From assembly GCA_040218415.1 (NCBI GenBank), contig JAVJRN010000065.1, forward strand, positions 1 to 64,000: a DNA stretch of 64,000 nt. Reading direction: 5' to 3'. Below the pieces are notes generated by a model, which saw nothing but the letters and a program-made list of their open reading frames with translations, made no database searches and was not told the origin of the DNA. The position numbers and the translations under genes were made by a program. Of the stretch, positions 8,498 to 17,511 are shown in pieces; positions within the stretch are counted from its first letter, which is position 1; each line of letters starts with the position of its first letter. This stretch comes from JAVJRN01 sp040218415 (GTDB taxonomy: Bacteria; Bacteroidota; Bacteroidia; Cytophagales; Cyclobacteriaceae).

Positions 8498-10141
8498 ATG
8501 GACTTAAAATTTAACAAGACTGAAGATGCCAATAAACTCTTATTGGCACAGCTGAAACGAAAGTTTGCTAAAGTATCACTTGGAGGAGGTGAATCCAAAA
8601 TAGAGAAACACCACCAAAAAGGTAAACTCACTGCACGAGAGAGAATCGACTATCTTTTGGATAAACCCGAGGATTTTCTTGAAATTGGCGCATTTGCCGC
8701 TGATGGCATGTATGAAGAATGGGGAGGATGTCCTTCGGCTGGAGTAGTAGCGGGCATTGGCTTTATCAGCGGTAAACAAGTGGTTGTTGTAGCCAATGAT
8801 GCGACCGTAAAAGCGGGGGCATGGTTTCCCATGACGGCCAAAAAAAACCTTCGTGCTCAGGAGGTTTCCATAGAAAATAAATTACCTATCGTCTATTTGG
8901 TTGATAGTGCTGGCGTTTTTCTGCCGATGCAAGATGAAATATTTCCTGATAAGGAGCATTTTGGAAGACAATTTCGAAATAATGCCAAGATGTCTTCGGA
9001 AGGAATAGTACAAGTGGCGGCCATCATGGGAAGTTGTGTCGCTGGAGGAGCATACCTACCAATCATGTCAGATGAAGCGCTTATTGTGGAGGGAACAGGT
9101 TCTATTTTTCTAGCTGGAAGTTATCTTGTCAAATCAGCGATAGGGGAGAACATAGACAATGAAACGCTGGGAGGTGCAGATACACATTGTGAGATATCAG
9201 GCGTAACAGATAATAAATTTCCTAATGACAAGTCATGCTTAGATGCGATCAAAAGAATTTTTGACAGGATAGGTGACAAACCCAACGCCGGTTTCAATAG
9301 AGTAGCGCCAAAAGCACCGAAATTGGACATGCAAGAGCTGTATGGGCTGTTTCCTGTAGACCGTAATGTTCCTTATGACATGACTGAGATCATTAAGCGA
9401 ATAGTGGATGATTCTGAATTTGAAGAGTATAAGGAAAGTTATGGGAAAACATTGATTTGTGGTTTTGGTCGGGTCGATGGCTGGAGTGTCGGAATTGTTG
9501 CCAATCAAAGAAAAAATGTAAAAGCAAAAAAAGGAGCGGGTCAATCAAATGAAATGCAGATGGGCGGAGTTATTTATTCAGACTCTGCGGATAAGGCGGC
9601 ACGTTTTATCATGAATTGTAATCAACGAAGTATTCCACTTGTCTTCTTGCATGATGTCAATGGCTTTATGGTGGGGAGCCGCTCGGAGCATGGCGGTATT
9701 ATCAAAGACGGGGCAAAAATGGTCAATGCCGTTTCAAACTCCGTGGTTCCTAAGTTTAGTATCGTATTGGGTGCATCTTATGGCGCAGGTAACTATGCCA
9801 TGTGTGGAAAGGCCTACGACCCTCGATTGATATATGCTTGGCCAACGGCTGAAATTGCTGTAATGAGTGGTAAATCGGCAGCTAACACCCTCCTTCAAAT
9901 CAAGGTATCTACGTTGAAAGCCCAGGGAAAAGAGATTTCCGAAGAAGACAAGCAGCGTATGCTCGATGACATTAAAAAGTCTTATGATGAAAAGCTAAGT
10001 CCTTATTACGCCGCAGGTCAGCTTTGGGTGGATGGAGTAATAGATCCTTTAGAAACAAGAAAAGTGATTTCAACAGGCATTATGGCGGCTAATCACGCAC
10101 CGATCGAAAAGCCAATGAATGTTGGGGTAATTCAAACCTGA
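8498..10141 (+). CDS. Acyl-CoA carboxylase, carboxyltransferase (beta) subunit
   Basis: A 547-residue carboxyltransferase of the propionyl-CoA/methylcrotonyl-CoA carboxylase class, with N- and C-terminal crotonase-like halves. The N-terminal half has KLTARERIDYLLD and the oxyanion loop GSCVAGGAYLP; the C-terminal half has GASYGAGNYAMCG and a second oxyanion site. It transfers carboxyl from carboxybiotin to an acyl-CoA. Length and the GGAYLP/GAGNYAM motifs fit methylcrotonyl- or geranyl-type enzymes as well as propionyl-type ones, so the exact substrate is not assigned. The biotin-carboxylase alpha subunit is not in the window. Confidence 0.88.
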   Translation: MDLKFNKTEDANKLLLAQLKRKFAKVSLGGGESKIEKHHQKGKLTARERIDYLLDKPEDFLEIGAFAADGMYEEWGGCPSAGVVAGIGFISGKQVVVVANDATVKAGAWFPMTAKKNLRAQEVSIENKLPIVYLVDSAGVFLPMQDEIFPDKEHFGRQFRNNAKMSSEGIVQVAAIMGSCVAGGAYLPIMSDEALIVEGTGSIFLAGSYLVKSAIGENIDNETLGGADTHCEISGVTDNKFPNDKSCLDAIKRIFDRIGDKPNAGFNRVAPKAPKLDMQELYGLFPVDRNVPYDMTEIIKRIVDDSEFEEYKESYGKTLICGFGRVDGWSVGIVANQRKNVKAKKGAGQSNEMQMGGVIYSDSADKAARFIMNCNQRSIPLVFLHDVNGFMVGSRSEHGGIIKDGAKMVNAVSNSVVPKFSIVLGASYGAGNYAMCGKAYDPRLIYAWPTAEIAVMSGKSAANTLLQIKVSTLKAQGKEISEEDKQRMLDDIKKSYDEKLSPYYAAGQLWVDGVIDPLETRKVISTGIMAANHAPIEKPMNVGVIQT

Positions 10142-10207
10142 AATTGATCAGAGAAGTAAATAAGTTCAATACCGTACCAATTTTCATTTAATGAAGCGTT
10201 ATACAAA

Positions 10208-11068
10208 TTGTCAAAAGAAGTGATCAAAGAAAGTGAAGTAAAGGCACTTGTAACATTGTTGGAAGATGATGATGATGAAGTGGTGGTTCATGTCGAAAAG
10301 CGGCTCATGGAACTGGGAACTGGCGTTATTCCTCTTTTGGAACAAGAATGGGAAACCAATTTCAATCCTATCATTCAGACGAGAATTGAAGATTTGATAC
10401 ATACGCTTCAATTTGAGTTGCTCCAAGAAAGACTGATTGACTGGAAAGAAAATAGACAAAATGACCTTCTTGAAGGCTTGTGGTTAATTGCAACTTATCA
10501 ATATCCTGATTTAAGTCTTGATGAACTAAGACAAGAAGTTCATCAATTGTATACCCACGTATGGCACGAGTTGAAGGAAGATTTGGCACCTTTTGATCAA
10601 GTTAGACTCATCAATTCTGTCATTTTCAACAAATTGAAATTTAGAGCAAATACCAAAAATTTTCACTCTCCTGCTAATAGTATGATTAATGCGGTGCTGG
10701 AGTCAAAAAAAGGAAATCCTATCTCCTTATGTAGTTTATATCTTTTGGTTACCCAAAAACTCGACTTACCTATTTATGGCGTGAATCTGCCCAATCTTTT
10801 CATTTTGGTATACAAGAGTGAAACGGTGGACTTTTATATCAATGGCTTTAACAAAGGCTTAATTTTTTCGAAGGATGATATTGATAATTATTTGCAACAT
10901 CTAAATATTCCAGGCCAAGAGATTTTTTATCAACCTTGTAGCCATTTAGATATTATACTGCGAACTATGCGCAATTTGATTGTCGCTTTTGAAAAACTTG
11001 ATGATTACCAGCGTTCTGATGAAATAAAAAGGGTTTTGCGTAGGCTCGAAGATAATTACATGAGCTAG
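10208..11068 (+). CDS. SirB1/transglutaminase-like family protein
   Basis: A 286-residue protein of the SirB1 (Transglut_core2) family. The region at about 120-250 has NSVIFNKLKFRANTKNFHSP, SMINAVLESKKGNPISLCSLY, and LPIYGVNLPNLFILVY, the typical signature order. The cysteine of SLCSLY sits where transglutaminase-like proteins carry their nucleophile. The family function is not established. The N-terminal 100 residues are helical and acidic. I used the TTG start at 10208; GTG at 10223 is an alternative and would lose five residues. Confidence 0.75.
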   Translation: MSKEVIKESEVKALVTLLEDDDDEVVVHVEKRLMELGTGVIPLLEQEWETNFNPIIQTRIEDLIHTLQFELLQERLIDWKENRQNDLLEGLWLIATYQYPDLSLDELRQEVHQLYTHVWHELKEDLAPFDQVRLINSVIFNKLKFRANTKNFHSPANSMINAVLESKKGNPISLCSLYLLVTQKLDLPIYGVNLPNLFILVYKSETVDFYINGFNKGLIFSKDDIDNYLQHLNIPGQEIFYQPCSHLDIILRTMRNLIVAFEKLDDYQRSDEIKRVLRRLEDNYMS

Positions 11069-11094
11069 GTACGGCTTAGTTATCATTCCAAACA

Positions 11095-11127
11095 ATTCGG
11101 CAGTTAATATAGCTGATTCGGTTAGTC
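11095..11127 (+). promoter_or_regulatory. Possible LytTR-type direct repeat upstream of the fasciclin gene
   Basis: The hexamer ATTCGG occurs at 11095 and again at 11116, exactly 21 bases apart, and each is followed closely by a GTTA/TTAG segment. LytTR regulators bind two direct half-sites about two helical turns apart, and a LytTR regulator gene lies 2.6 kb downstream. The match is short, so this is only a candidate. Confidence 0.25.
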
Positions 11128-11184
11128 TCTCATCGCATGTATTAAGGTTTCTGGTTTCTATTGTGAATCTAAAATCTAAATATC

Positions 11185-12660
11185 ATGAAAAAGAGTAAAA
11201 CAAAATTCAATCTATTTTCAGCAACGATGCTTGGGGTTCTTGCATTGAGCTTAACTTTTTTCACAAGCTGCGACAGTGACGATGACGATGTAGTGATGGA
11301 AGATGAAACAGCCACTCAAAACATTGTGGAAATAGCCTCCGCGAATGAAGACTTATCAACACTCGTCTCTGTACTTACAGAATATCCTGATTTGGTAAGC
11401 GCATTATCAAGCGAAGGCAGCTTCACCGTTTTCGCACCAACTAATCAAGCTTTCGCAGATTTGCTGCCAGTCATAGGACAAACAAGCTATGCGGATGTGC
11501 CAAAAGACGTGATAGAAAGAATTTTAAAATATCATGTCGTAACTGCTGCTGCGGTTGAATCTTCTGCCCTATCAGATGAACAAGTGATTGCTACTTTCTT
11601 AGAAGGAGAAAGTGTAACAGTTTCATTGGATGCGGGGGTGAGTATTAATGGCGCCTCTGTAGTAGCTGCAGATATTGAAGCTTCTAACGGTATTGTTCAT
11701 GTAGTGGACGCTGTGTTAGTGCCTTCATTGGAGATGTCAATCGTCAATACGGTAGTTGAACCAGCCTATTTTAATTCTAGCTTTTCGATCCTTACTGAGG
11801 CTGTTGTGAAAGCTGGACTTCTAACTACGCTAATCGATACAGAAGCAAACTTTACCGTATTTGCTCCATCAAACGCTGCGTTTGAAGCGGCAGGTATTAC
11901 TTCACTTGATGGATTAGATGCTGATGCTTTAACTCCAATCTTGACTTATCATGTACTCGGTGCTGAGGTTAATGCTGCTGGCTTGCCAGCTACAGGATCG
12001 GCCATCGAAACGCTCAATGGTAATATTTATCTTAGCGTCAATGGTGAGGGTATTTTCTTAAATGGTACAACGGAAGTAATAGCAACAGACATAGCCGCCG
12101 ATAATGGTGTAGTGCACGTTATTGATCGCATGTTGATGCCAGCGTCAGACGATATTATTGATCTTGCCGTCGGGCTTTCTACACAGGCTGAAGGTGCAGA
12201 GTTTGGCCAACTGGTCGCTGCTTTGACTGCTGTTTCCGATAACACTGAAACTGATTTGATCACTGCACTAAAAGGTGATGGTCCTTTCACAGTATTTGCT
12301 CCTACGGATGCTGCCTTTTTAACATTGTATAATGCAGTAGGTGATGCGAATGACGATGGATCTGTAGATATAGCTGATTTAGTCGCTGCTGCTGGACTAG
12401 AAACCATCGCGACTGTTTTACAATATCACGTGTATTCTGGCGCAGTATTTTCAACGGATATTCCAAACTTACTAGGGACAAGTACATCTGTAGAGATCAC
12501 GCCACTAGCTGGAGGTTCATGGTTGCTAAATTCAGATTTGACGATAACTTCAACAGATGCAGCGCTTACCATTGGTCTTGATGATGCATCGATAGTTAAT
12601 ACAGATGTATTGGCAACAAATGGTGTTATTCATGTAATTGATCAGGTTTTATTGCCATAA
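11185..12660 (+). CDS. Lipoprotein with three fasciclin (FAS1) domains and a dockerin-like insert
   Basis: A 491-residue exported lipoprotein; the lipobox is LTFFTSC near residue 28, followed by an Asp-rich linker. Three FAS1 domains can be aligned at about 45-180, 185-318 and 323-491, each with the GxFTVFAPTxxAF and NGVIHVID hallmarks. FAS1 domains mediate cell adhesion and extracellular-matrix contacts. The third domain carries an insert of about 20 residues, including G386-DANDDGSVDIAD-L399, that looks like the calcium loop of a type I dockerin. The base composition does not stand out from neighbouring genes. A strong hairpin follows the stop codon. Confidence 0.85.
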   Translation: MKKSKTKFNLFSATMLGVLALSLTFFTSCDSDDDDVVMEDETATQNIVEIASANEDLSTLVSVLTEYPDLVSALSSEGSFTVFAPTNQAFADLLPVIGQTSYADVPKDVIERILKYHVVTAAAVESSALSDEQVIATFLEGESVTVSLDAGVSINGASVVAADIEASNGIVHVVDAVLVPSLEMSIVNTVVEPAYFNSSFSILTEAVVKAGLLTTLIDTEANFTVFAPSNAAFEAAGITSLDGLDADALTPILTYHVLGAEVNAAGLPATGSAIETLNGNIYLSVNGEGIFLNGTTEVIATDIAADNGVVHVIDRMLMPASDDIIDLAVGLSTQAEGAEFGQLVAALTAVSDNTETDLITALKGDGPFTVFAPTDAAFLTLYNAVGDANDDGSVDIADLVAAAGLETIATVLQYHVYSGAVFSTDIPNLLGTSTSVEITPLAGGSWLLNSDLTITSTDAALTIGLDDASIVNTDVLATNGVIHVIDQVLLP

Positions 12661-12681
12661 TATTAATTTTCTTTTAAACTT

Positions 12682-12710
12682 AAAGTACTCTTCCAAGGGG
12701 AGAGTACTTT
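12682..12710 (+). terminator. Intrinsic terminator after the fasciclin gene
   Basis: A 10-bp perfect stem (AAAGTACTCT, 12682-12691; AGAGTACTTT, 12701-12710) lies 21 bases after the stop. The loop can close further by two C-G pairs. The tail is only moderately T-rich. It separates the fasciclin gene from the sensor-kinase gene. Confidence 0.75.
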
Positions 12711-12727
12711 GTTATTTATCTTGATAT

Positions 12728-13723
12728 ATGTTTTCAGCTAAATCCAGATTCGGTTATATGGGGCTTTTGGCCATATATTCCTATCTCAACATTAAATTTA
12801 CTGAGGGAGATCAATTACTTGCCGAAAGTTGGTCAGAGTGGATATTGTTTTTAGCCATACTGCTAACGGTAGTTTTTGTGTGGGAAGGTAATCGACTGAT
12901 TTTCAAAGTGCTGGAAAAAAAGTCATTTCCCGGTTCAAGAATATTGATATTACTATTTGTATTTAGTTTCTTACTGGTATTGGCGATATCGGGGACTTCT
13001 TTTATTATTCAAAATATTTTTTTAGAAACTTACAGTTTGTTGCCTTTTAAGTTGGCCTTAGGTTTTGGTTTCAGAGTCAACTTATTTCTCAACTGTGTCA
13101 ATGCTATTGTTTTTTATCAAAAAAGATTTGCTTCCGCAGCGCTAGAAGCAGAGCAACTCAAGAAAGAAACCGCCTTTGCCCAGATGGATTCATTGAAGAG
13201 GCAGGTAAAACCGCATTTTATCTTCAATAGTCTCAACGTGCTCGACTCGTTGATCCGAAGTAATCCTGATGCAGCGAGTATTTTTCTCGAAAAGCTTTCG
13301 AGCGTATACCGGTATTTGTCCAATATAGAATCGCAGGAGCTGGTCTATGTAAAAGAGGAGCTGGCTTTTTTAAAAGATTATATTTTCCTGATGGAAACAA
13401 GATTTAAGGATAATTTGAAAGTGATACTAGACGTAGAAGAATCACATTTTGAGAAACTTCTACCACCTTCCACCCTGCAACTGTTACTTGAGAACGCCAT
13501 TAAGCACAATCAAATATCTAACAAGTATCCTCTTGATATCAAAATATATAGTAGTCAAAACACAATTATCACCTACAATTTAAAGCAACCCAAAAAAGTA
13601 GAACCAACCAGAAATGGCATTGGATTAGAAAACATAAAATCCAGATATGGGTTTTTAAAGAAGGTAATTGAGGTAGAAGAAGATGATAAATCTTTTTCAG
13701 TAAAAGTTCCTTTAATAGATTGA
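12728..13723 (+). CDS. Sensor histidine kinase, LytS/YehU (His_kinase) family
   Basis: A 331-residue membrane kinase. About four hydrophobic segments occupy residues 10-130. The His_kinase domain has its phospho-acceptor in QVKPHFIFNSL (H163), and the ATPase domain shows an N-box in LLLENAIKHN and a G-box in GIGLENIKSRYGF. It phosphorylates the LytTR regulator encoded 18 bases downstream. There is no extracellular sensor domain, so it probably senses through the membrane part. It lies between a FAS1 lipoprotein and a GH31 lipoprotein, whose regulation by this pair is possible but unproven. Confidence 0.87.
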   Translation: MFSAKSRFGYMGLLAIYSYLNIKFTEGDQLLAESWSEWILFLAILLTVVFVWEGNRLIFKVLEKKSFPGSRILILLFVFSFLLVLAISGTSFIIQNIFLETYSLLPFKLALGFGFRVNLFLNCVNAIVFYQKRFASAALEAEQLKKETAFAQMDSLKRQVKPHFIFNSLNVLDSLIRSNPDAASIFLEKLSSVYRYLSNIESQELVYVKEELAFLKDYIFLMETRFKDNLKVILDVEESHFEKLLPPSTLQLLLENAIKHNQISNKYPLDIKIYSSQNTIITYNLKQPKKVEPTRNGIGLENIKSRYGFLKKVIEVEEDDKSFSVKVPLID

Positions 13724-13741
13724 TCATTATATTCTAACTGT

Positions 13742-14476
13742 ATGGATTTGGTGAATGCGCTTATATTTGAGGATGAACCGCTAGCTGCTGATCGTTTGAT
13801 CAACTTAATCGAAAAAGAAGATGAAAAGATCAATGTCTTAGCGGTAATCGACTCTGTGAGCGAGGGTATTCAATTTCTGGAAAACAATCCATTGCCGGAC
13901 TTGGTATTTATGGATATCGAGCTGTCAGACGGTAAATGTTTTGAGCTTTTTGAGTTTTTCAAATTAGAAGTGCCTATCATCTTTACTACTGCCTACGACG
14001 AGTATCCACTAGAAGCTTTCAAGCACAATTGCCTCGACTACCTGCTTAAACCAGTTAAGCCTAAGGAACTTGCGCGAAGTATTGATAAGTTTAAAAAGAT
14101 TTTTAAGCCCAAAAAAGCATCTAAAACATCAAATTATAAATCCCATTTTTTAGGGAAGGTTGGAACCAAGTTATTCCATAAAAAGGTAGAAGAAATCTCC
14201 CTGATTTTTTCTGAAGACAAGATTACCTACATCGTAGATCAAAGTCACAAGCGATATATTATTGACTATACACTGGAAGAGCTGGAGTCGCAATTGCTCG
14301 ATTCAAAACTTTTCTACCGAATCAGTCGAAAGCATATTGTCAATCTTAATGCCATTACTATCGTAAAAACCTACATCAATCAGCGATTGTCATTGGAGTT
14401 GGACATTAATATTGACCATCCCATTATTGTAAGCCGAGAAAAAGTTGCCGATTTTAAAAATTGGCTAGACAGATAA
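13742..14476 (+). CDS. LytTR-family response regulator
   Basis: A 244-residue regulator. The receiver domain (1-120) has FEDEP at residues 9-13, phosphoacceptor D58 in LVFMDIELSDG, and K near YLLKPVKP. A LytTR DNA-binding domain follows from about 150 (FLGKVGTKLFHKKVEEISLI ... RISRKHIVNLNAI). LytTR proteins bind direct repeats and typically control extracellular or cell-surface genes. It is encoded directly after its kinase, as is usual in Bacteroidota. Confidence 0.88.
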   Translation: MDLVNALIFEDEPLAADRLINLIEKEDEKINVLAVIDSVSEGIQFLENNPLPDLVFMDIELSDGKCFELFEFFKLEVPIIFTTAYDEYPLEAFKHNCLDYLLKPVKPKELARSIDKFKKIFKPKKASKTSNYKSHFLGKVGTKLFHKKVEEISLIFSEDKITYIVDQSHKRYIIDYTLEELESQLLDSKLFYRISRKHIVNLNAITIVKTYINQRLSLELDINIDHPIIVSREKVADFKNWLDR

Positions 14477-14480
14477 TATT

Positions 14481-14831
14481 ATGAGATTATTCGTATCTAC
14501 AGTTTTCACATTCATTTTACTTCAACCCATAGCCGCACAAACCAAGGTTGATTCACTAAAAAATGAAATTCTACAAATGAAAATGGAGGTTCAAGAAATA
14601 CAACTGGGGTTGAAAAGTGGTCAAAAACGCTTTCAGTCTGGCGTTCTTGTGTCTGCCTTGGGTTATAGTGTAACCATTGCTGGAGGGCTGATGCTCGGTA
14701 GGGAAAACGATAAGCTAGGTCAGGGATTGTTGGTTGCAGGTGGTTTAACAGGCTTGACCGGCACATTTTTACTTGTTGATTCTTTCAATTTTTTGTCGGG
14801 TAAAAAGAAAAGAAAAAAGAAACCTCTTTAA
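14481..14831 (+). CDS. Small exported protein, unknown
   Basis: A 116-residue protein. It has a clear signal peptide (LFVSTVFTFILLQPIAAQT), a short helical stretch (KNEILQMKMEVQEIQLGL), two Gly-rich hydrophobic segments at about 55-75 and 80-100, and a highly basic C-terminus (KKKRKKK). I recognise no family. It starts 4 bases after the LytTR stop and is thus very probably in the same operon. The hydrophobic pair suggests a membrane-inserted hairpin. Confidence 0.5.
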   Translation: MRLFVSTVFTFILLQPIAAQTKVDSLKNEILQMKMEVQEIQLGLKSGQKRFQSGVLVSALGYSVTIAGGLMLGRENDKLGQGLLVAGGLTGLTGTFLLVDSFNFLSGKKKRKKKPL

Positions 14832-14886
14832 GTTTTAGCTAGAGGTGTAGCGAGCTGTGTTTTGAAATAATAATTATCTTCAAGGC

Positions 14887-17214
14887 ATGAAAAGACTACT
14901 CCAATTTTCACTTCTTTTATTGCTTATTGTAAGCTGTGCCAAAAAGAAGAATTACAGCTTTCAAAACAACATCCTTTCCATGGATTTGGGCACCAAACAA
15001 TACGAAATAAGTGCCCTAAGTCCAGATGTCATCAAAGTGGTTTACACTGATTCCATAACAAAATCCCCACAAGTGTATGCGCCAGTTCTTCAAACGCCAT
15101 TCCAGTCGCTATTTCAAGAAGCCGAAAACAAGCTCATTCTATCCACGGAAAATGTGGCTGTTCATCTCACGCTCGAACCGTTTACCATTGAGTATTACGA
15201 CCGAATGGATGGTGTTAAGGTTTTGCAAAAACAGCCAGTTTTTCGGAAAATGGACAGTCTCGTTTGTAAGTTTGAATTACAAGATGCTGAAAAAATATAT
15301 GGTACAGGAGGCAGAGCTTTGCCGCTAAATAGAAGAGGGTATCGTTTTTTACATTACAATCAACCGCAGTACGGTTACGGAAAGGGAGTCGATGCTTTGA
15401 ATTATTCAATTCCGCATATCATGTCGTCGGCCAATTATATGCTTCTTTTTGATAATCCGGCCAGGAGCGTGTTTGATATTGGCTTTTCTGACAAAAAGCA
15501 ACTCGATTTCATTTCGAAGGATGGTAATTCCACTTACTACTTCATCAATGGCGACAGTCCACAAGAACTACTCGCCAATTATACAGACTTGACAGGTCAT
15601 CAAGATTTGCCTCCAATCTGGGCATTTGGCAACTTATTGTCTCGTTTTGGATATAAATCACAACAAGAAGCCGAGGAGGTTTTGAATACAACATTGAAAG
15701 CCGGTTACCCAGTCGACGCGATTGTATTGGATATTTATTGGTTTGGTCCTGAATTAGAAGATGGAAAGATGGGGCAGTTGGACTGGGATTTTCAAAAATG
15801 GCCAGAGCCGAAGGAAATGATTGAGAGTTGGGCTAGGAAAGGAGTGAATACCATTTCGGTGACGGAACCTTTTTTCACAAAGAAATCTCAGCATTTCGAT
15901 GAGCTGGCGGAGAAAGAATTGTTGGCAAAGAATGCTTCTGGAGCATCAGCGACCATCCCTGATTTTTATTTTGGAGAGGCGGGACTCCTCGATATTTTCA
16001 AGCCGGAAGCCAAGGATTGGATATGGGACAAATACAAATATATCAAATCTTATGGAGTAGACGGTTTGTGGGTTGATCTTGGTGAGCCCGAAAAGCATCC
16101 TGATGATATGATACATGTCAATGGGAAGGCACATGAAGTTCATGGGATTTATGGACATGAATGGGCAAAAACACTTTACCAAGGCTATGAAAAAGATTTT
16201 CCCAATGATCGCTTGTTTCATATGGGAAGATCAGGCTTTGCCGGTACGCAGCGTTACGGCCTCATTCCTTGGTCGGGCGATGTAAGTCGAAGTTGGTCAG
16301 GCTTGCAAGCACAACCTGCCATCTTGATGAGCATGGCTTTGTCTGGTCTTGGGTATATGCACTCAGACGCAGGTGGCTTCTCTATGGCAGAGCGTGATGA
16401 GGAATTGTATATGCGCTGGTTACAGTTCGCCACTTTTACACCCATATTTCGACCACATGCCGATGCGATGATAGCCCCGGAACCCGTCTTTTGGAGCGCA
16501 GAGGTGCAAAAGATTGTCAAGCCATACATTGACCTTAGATACTCCTTGTTGCCTTACAATTACACATTGGCTTGGGAAAACAAAACGCAAGGACTGCCAC
16601 TGATGCGACCTATGTTTTTCTACGATTCCAAAGCGCCTGAATGGAGCACTAATCAATATTTTTGGGGCAAAGACTTGTTGGTGATGCCCGTATTGGAAGC
16701 TGCCAAGGAGTTTCAAAAGGTGCACCTGCCAGAAGGACTTTGGTATAACTTCTGGGTAGGCGAAGTAGCCACTGGAGGCAGTTATGACATGCGTGTCAGC
16801 AAAGAAAATATTCCCGTATTTGTGCGTGAAGGGGCATTTATACCTCAGGTAAAAGACTTGAAAAACACCAAAAAATACACAGGTGACGCGCTGGACATGA
16901 CCTATTACTACAGTGCGGAAGAGACCACCCGTACCTTTTACTTCGACGATGGTGCTACCAAAATGTCGTTTGATCTTGGGGCTTATGAGTTACTACACCT
17001 TCAAGCCAAGCCTATGGCCAATTCGTTGACGATAAAAAGCAAGAAAACAGGCGATGGATTTGCCGGTTCGCCCAAAACGCGGCTAATCAACATGACCATT
17101 GTAGGTCTGGAAAAAGAGCCTTCCTCTGTGGGAAATCTTTCTTTTGAATGGGAAAATAATACGCTCTTATTTGACATGAAACAAGATGAAGAAGTAGTAA
17201 TCCTGTTCGATTAA
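14887..17214 (+). CDS. GH31 glycoside hydrolase or alpha-transglucosylase, lipoprotein
   Basis: A 775-residue lipoprotein (lipobox LIVSCAKK at the N-terminus), probably surface or periplasmic. The family-31 signature DGLWVDLGEP contains the nucleophile D397, and WSGDVSRSW contains the proposed acid/base D465. The usual order is seen: N-terminal beta-sandwich, (beta/alpha)8 barrel, C-terminal beta domains. GH31 enzymes act on alpha-glucosides or alpha-xylosides. The LGEP variant of the usual MNEP signature is one I associate with alpha-transglucosylases of the Cellvibrio Agd31B type, but that assignment is inference. No SusC/SusD pair flanks it, so it is not in a classical polysaccharide-utilisation locus. 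Confidence 0.85.
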   Translation: MKRLLQFSLLLLLIVSCAKKKNYSFQNNILSMDLGTKQYEISALSPDVIKVVYTDSITKSPQVYAPVLQTPFQSLFQEAENKLILSTENVAVHLTLEPFTIEYYDRMDGVKVLQKQPVFRKMDSLVCKFELQDAEKIYGTGGRALPLNRRGYRFLHYNQPQYGYGKGVDALNYSIPHIMSSANYMLLFDNPARSVFDIGFSDKKQLDFISKDGNSTYYFINGDSPQELLANYTDLTGHQDLPPIWAFGNLLSRFGYKSQQEAEEVLNTTLKAGYPVDAIVLDIYWFGPELEDGKMGQLDWDFQKWPEPKEMIESWARKGVNTISVTEPFFTKKSQHFDELAEKELLAKNASGASATIPDFYFGEAGLLDIFKPEAKDWIWDKYKYIKSYGVDGLWVDLGEPEKHPDDMIHVNGKAHEVHGIYGHEWAKTLYQGYEKDFPNDRLFHMGRSGFAGTQRYGLIPWSGDVSRSWSGLQAQPAILMSMALSGLGYMHSDAGGFSMAERDEELYMRWLQFATFTPIFRPHADAMIAPEPVFWSAEVQKIVKPYIDLRYSLLPYNYTLAWENKTQGLPLMRPMFFYDSKAPEWSTNQYFWGKDLLVMPVLEAAKEFQKVHLPEGLWYNFWVGEVATGGSYDMRVSKENIPVFVREGAFIPQVKDLKNTKKYTGDALDMTYYYSAEETTRTFYFDDGATKMSFDLGAYELLHLQAKPMANSLTIKSKKTGDGFAGSPKTRLINMTIVGLEKEPSSVGNLSFEWENNTLLFDMKQDEEVVILFD

Positions 17215-17354
17215 GACTTTCATAGTTTAGGGTGTTTTTTTCTGAAATAGCTGAAAATATTACCCTTTGATCACGGCTTGCGATCCAAAATATCGTCGGA
17301 TAGTTTCTTTTATAGCAACAATAGTATCATTTATAGCAGTGATTTCACCTTTCA

Positions 17355-17389
17355 GAGACCTTGGAGGTTTTTAAAACCTCCAAGGTCTC
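17355..17389. repeat. Perfect 17-bp inverted repeat between convergent genes
   Basis: GAGACCTTGGAGGTTTT (17355-17371) is mirrored by AAAACCTCCAAGGTCTC (17373-17389) around one T. It sits between the convergent GH31 and TonB-receptor genes. Its T-run and A-run arms make it a plausible bidirectional terminator. It also resembles short palindromes scattered in Cytophagales genomes, which I cannot test from one copy. Confidence 0.7.
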
Positions 17390-17424
17390 ATTTCCGAAAG
17401 TGCGAAGGAGTGATTCAAAACATA

Positions 17425-17448
17425 AAAGCCCCACATTCATGAGGCTTT
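17425..17448. terminator. Second hairpin before the TonB receptor 3' end
   Basis: AAAGCC (17425-17430) pairs with GGCTTT (17443-17448) over a 12-base loop. On the minus strand this lies after the TonB-receptor gene and could terminate it. The stem is short and the T-run weak, so confidence is limited. Confidence 0.35.
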
Positions 17449-17511
17449 GAGGGTGTTCACCGCTGGTAACGCGACCCTTTTTTATGATTTGATTCCTTTT
17501 TTTCCAATGAT

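Noticed and set aside
12027..12407. 126-codon minus-strand frame inside the fasciclin gene
   Set aside because: It is an antisense shadow of the repetitive Ala/Thr-rich coding sequence.
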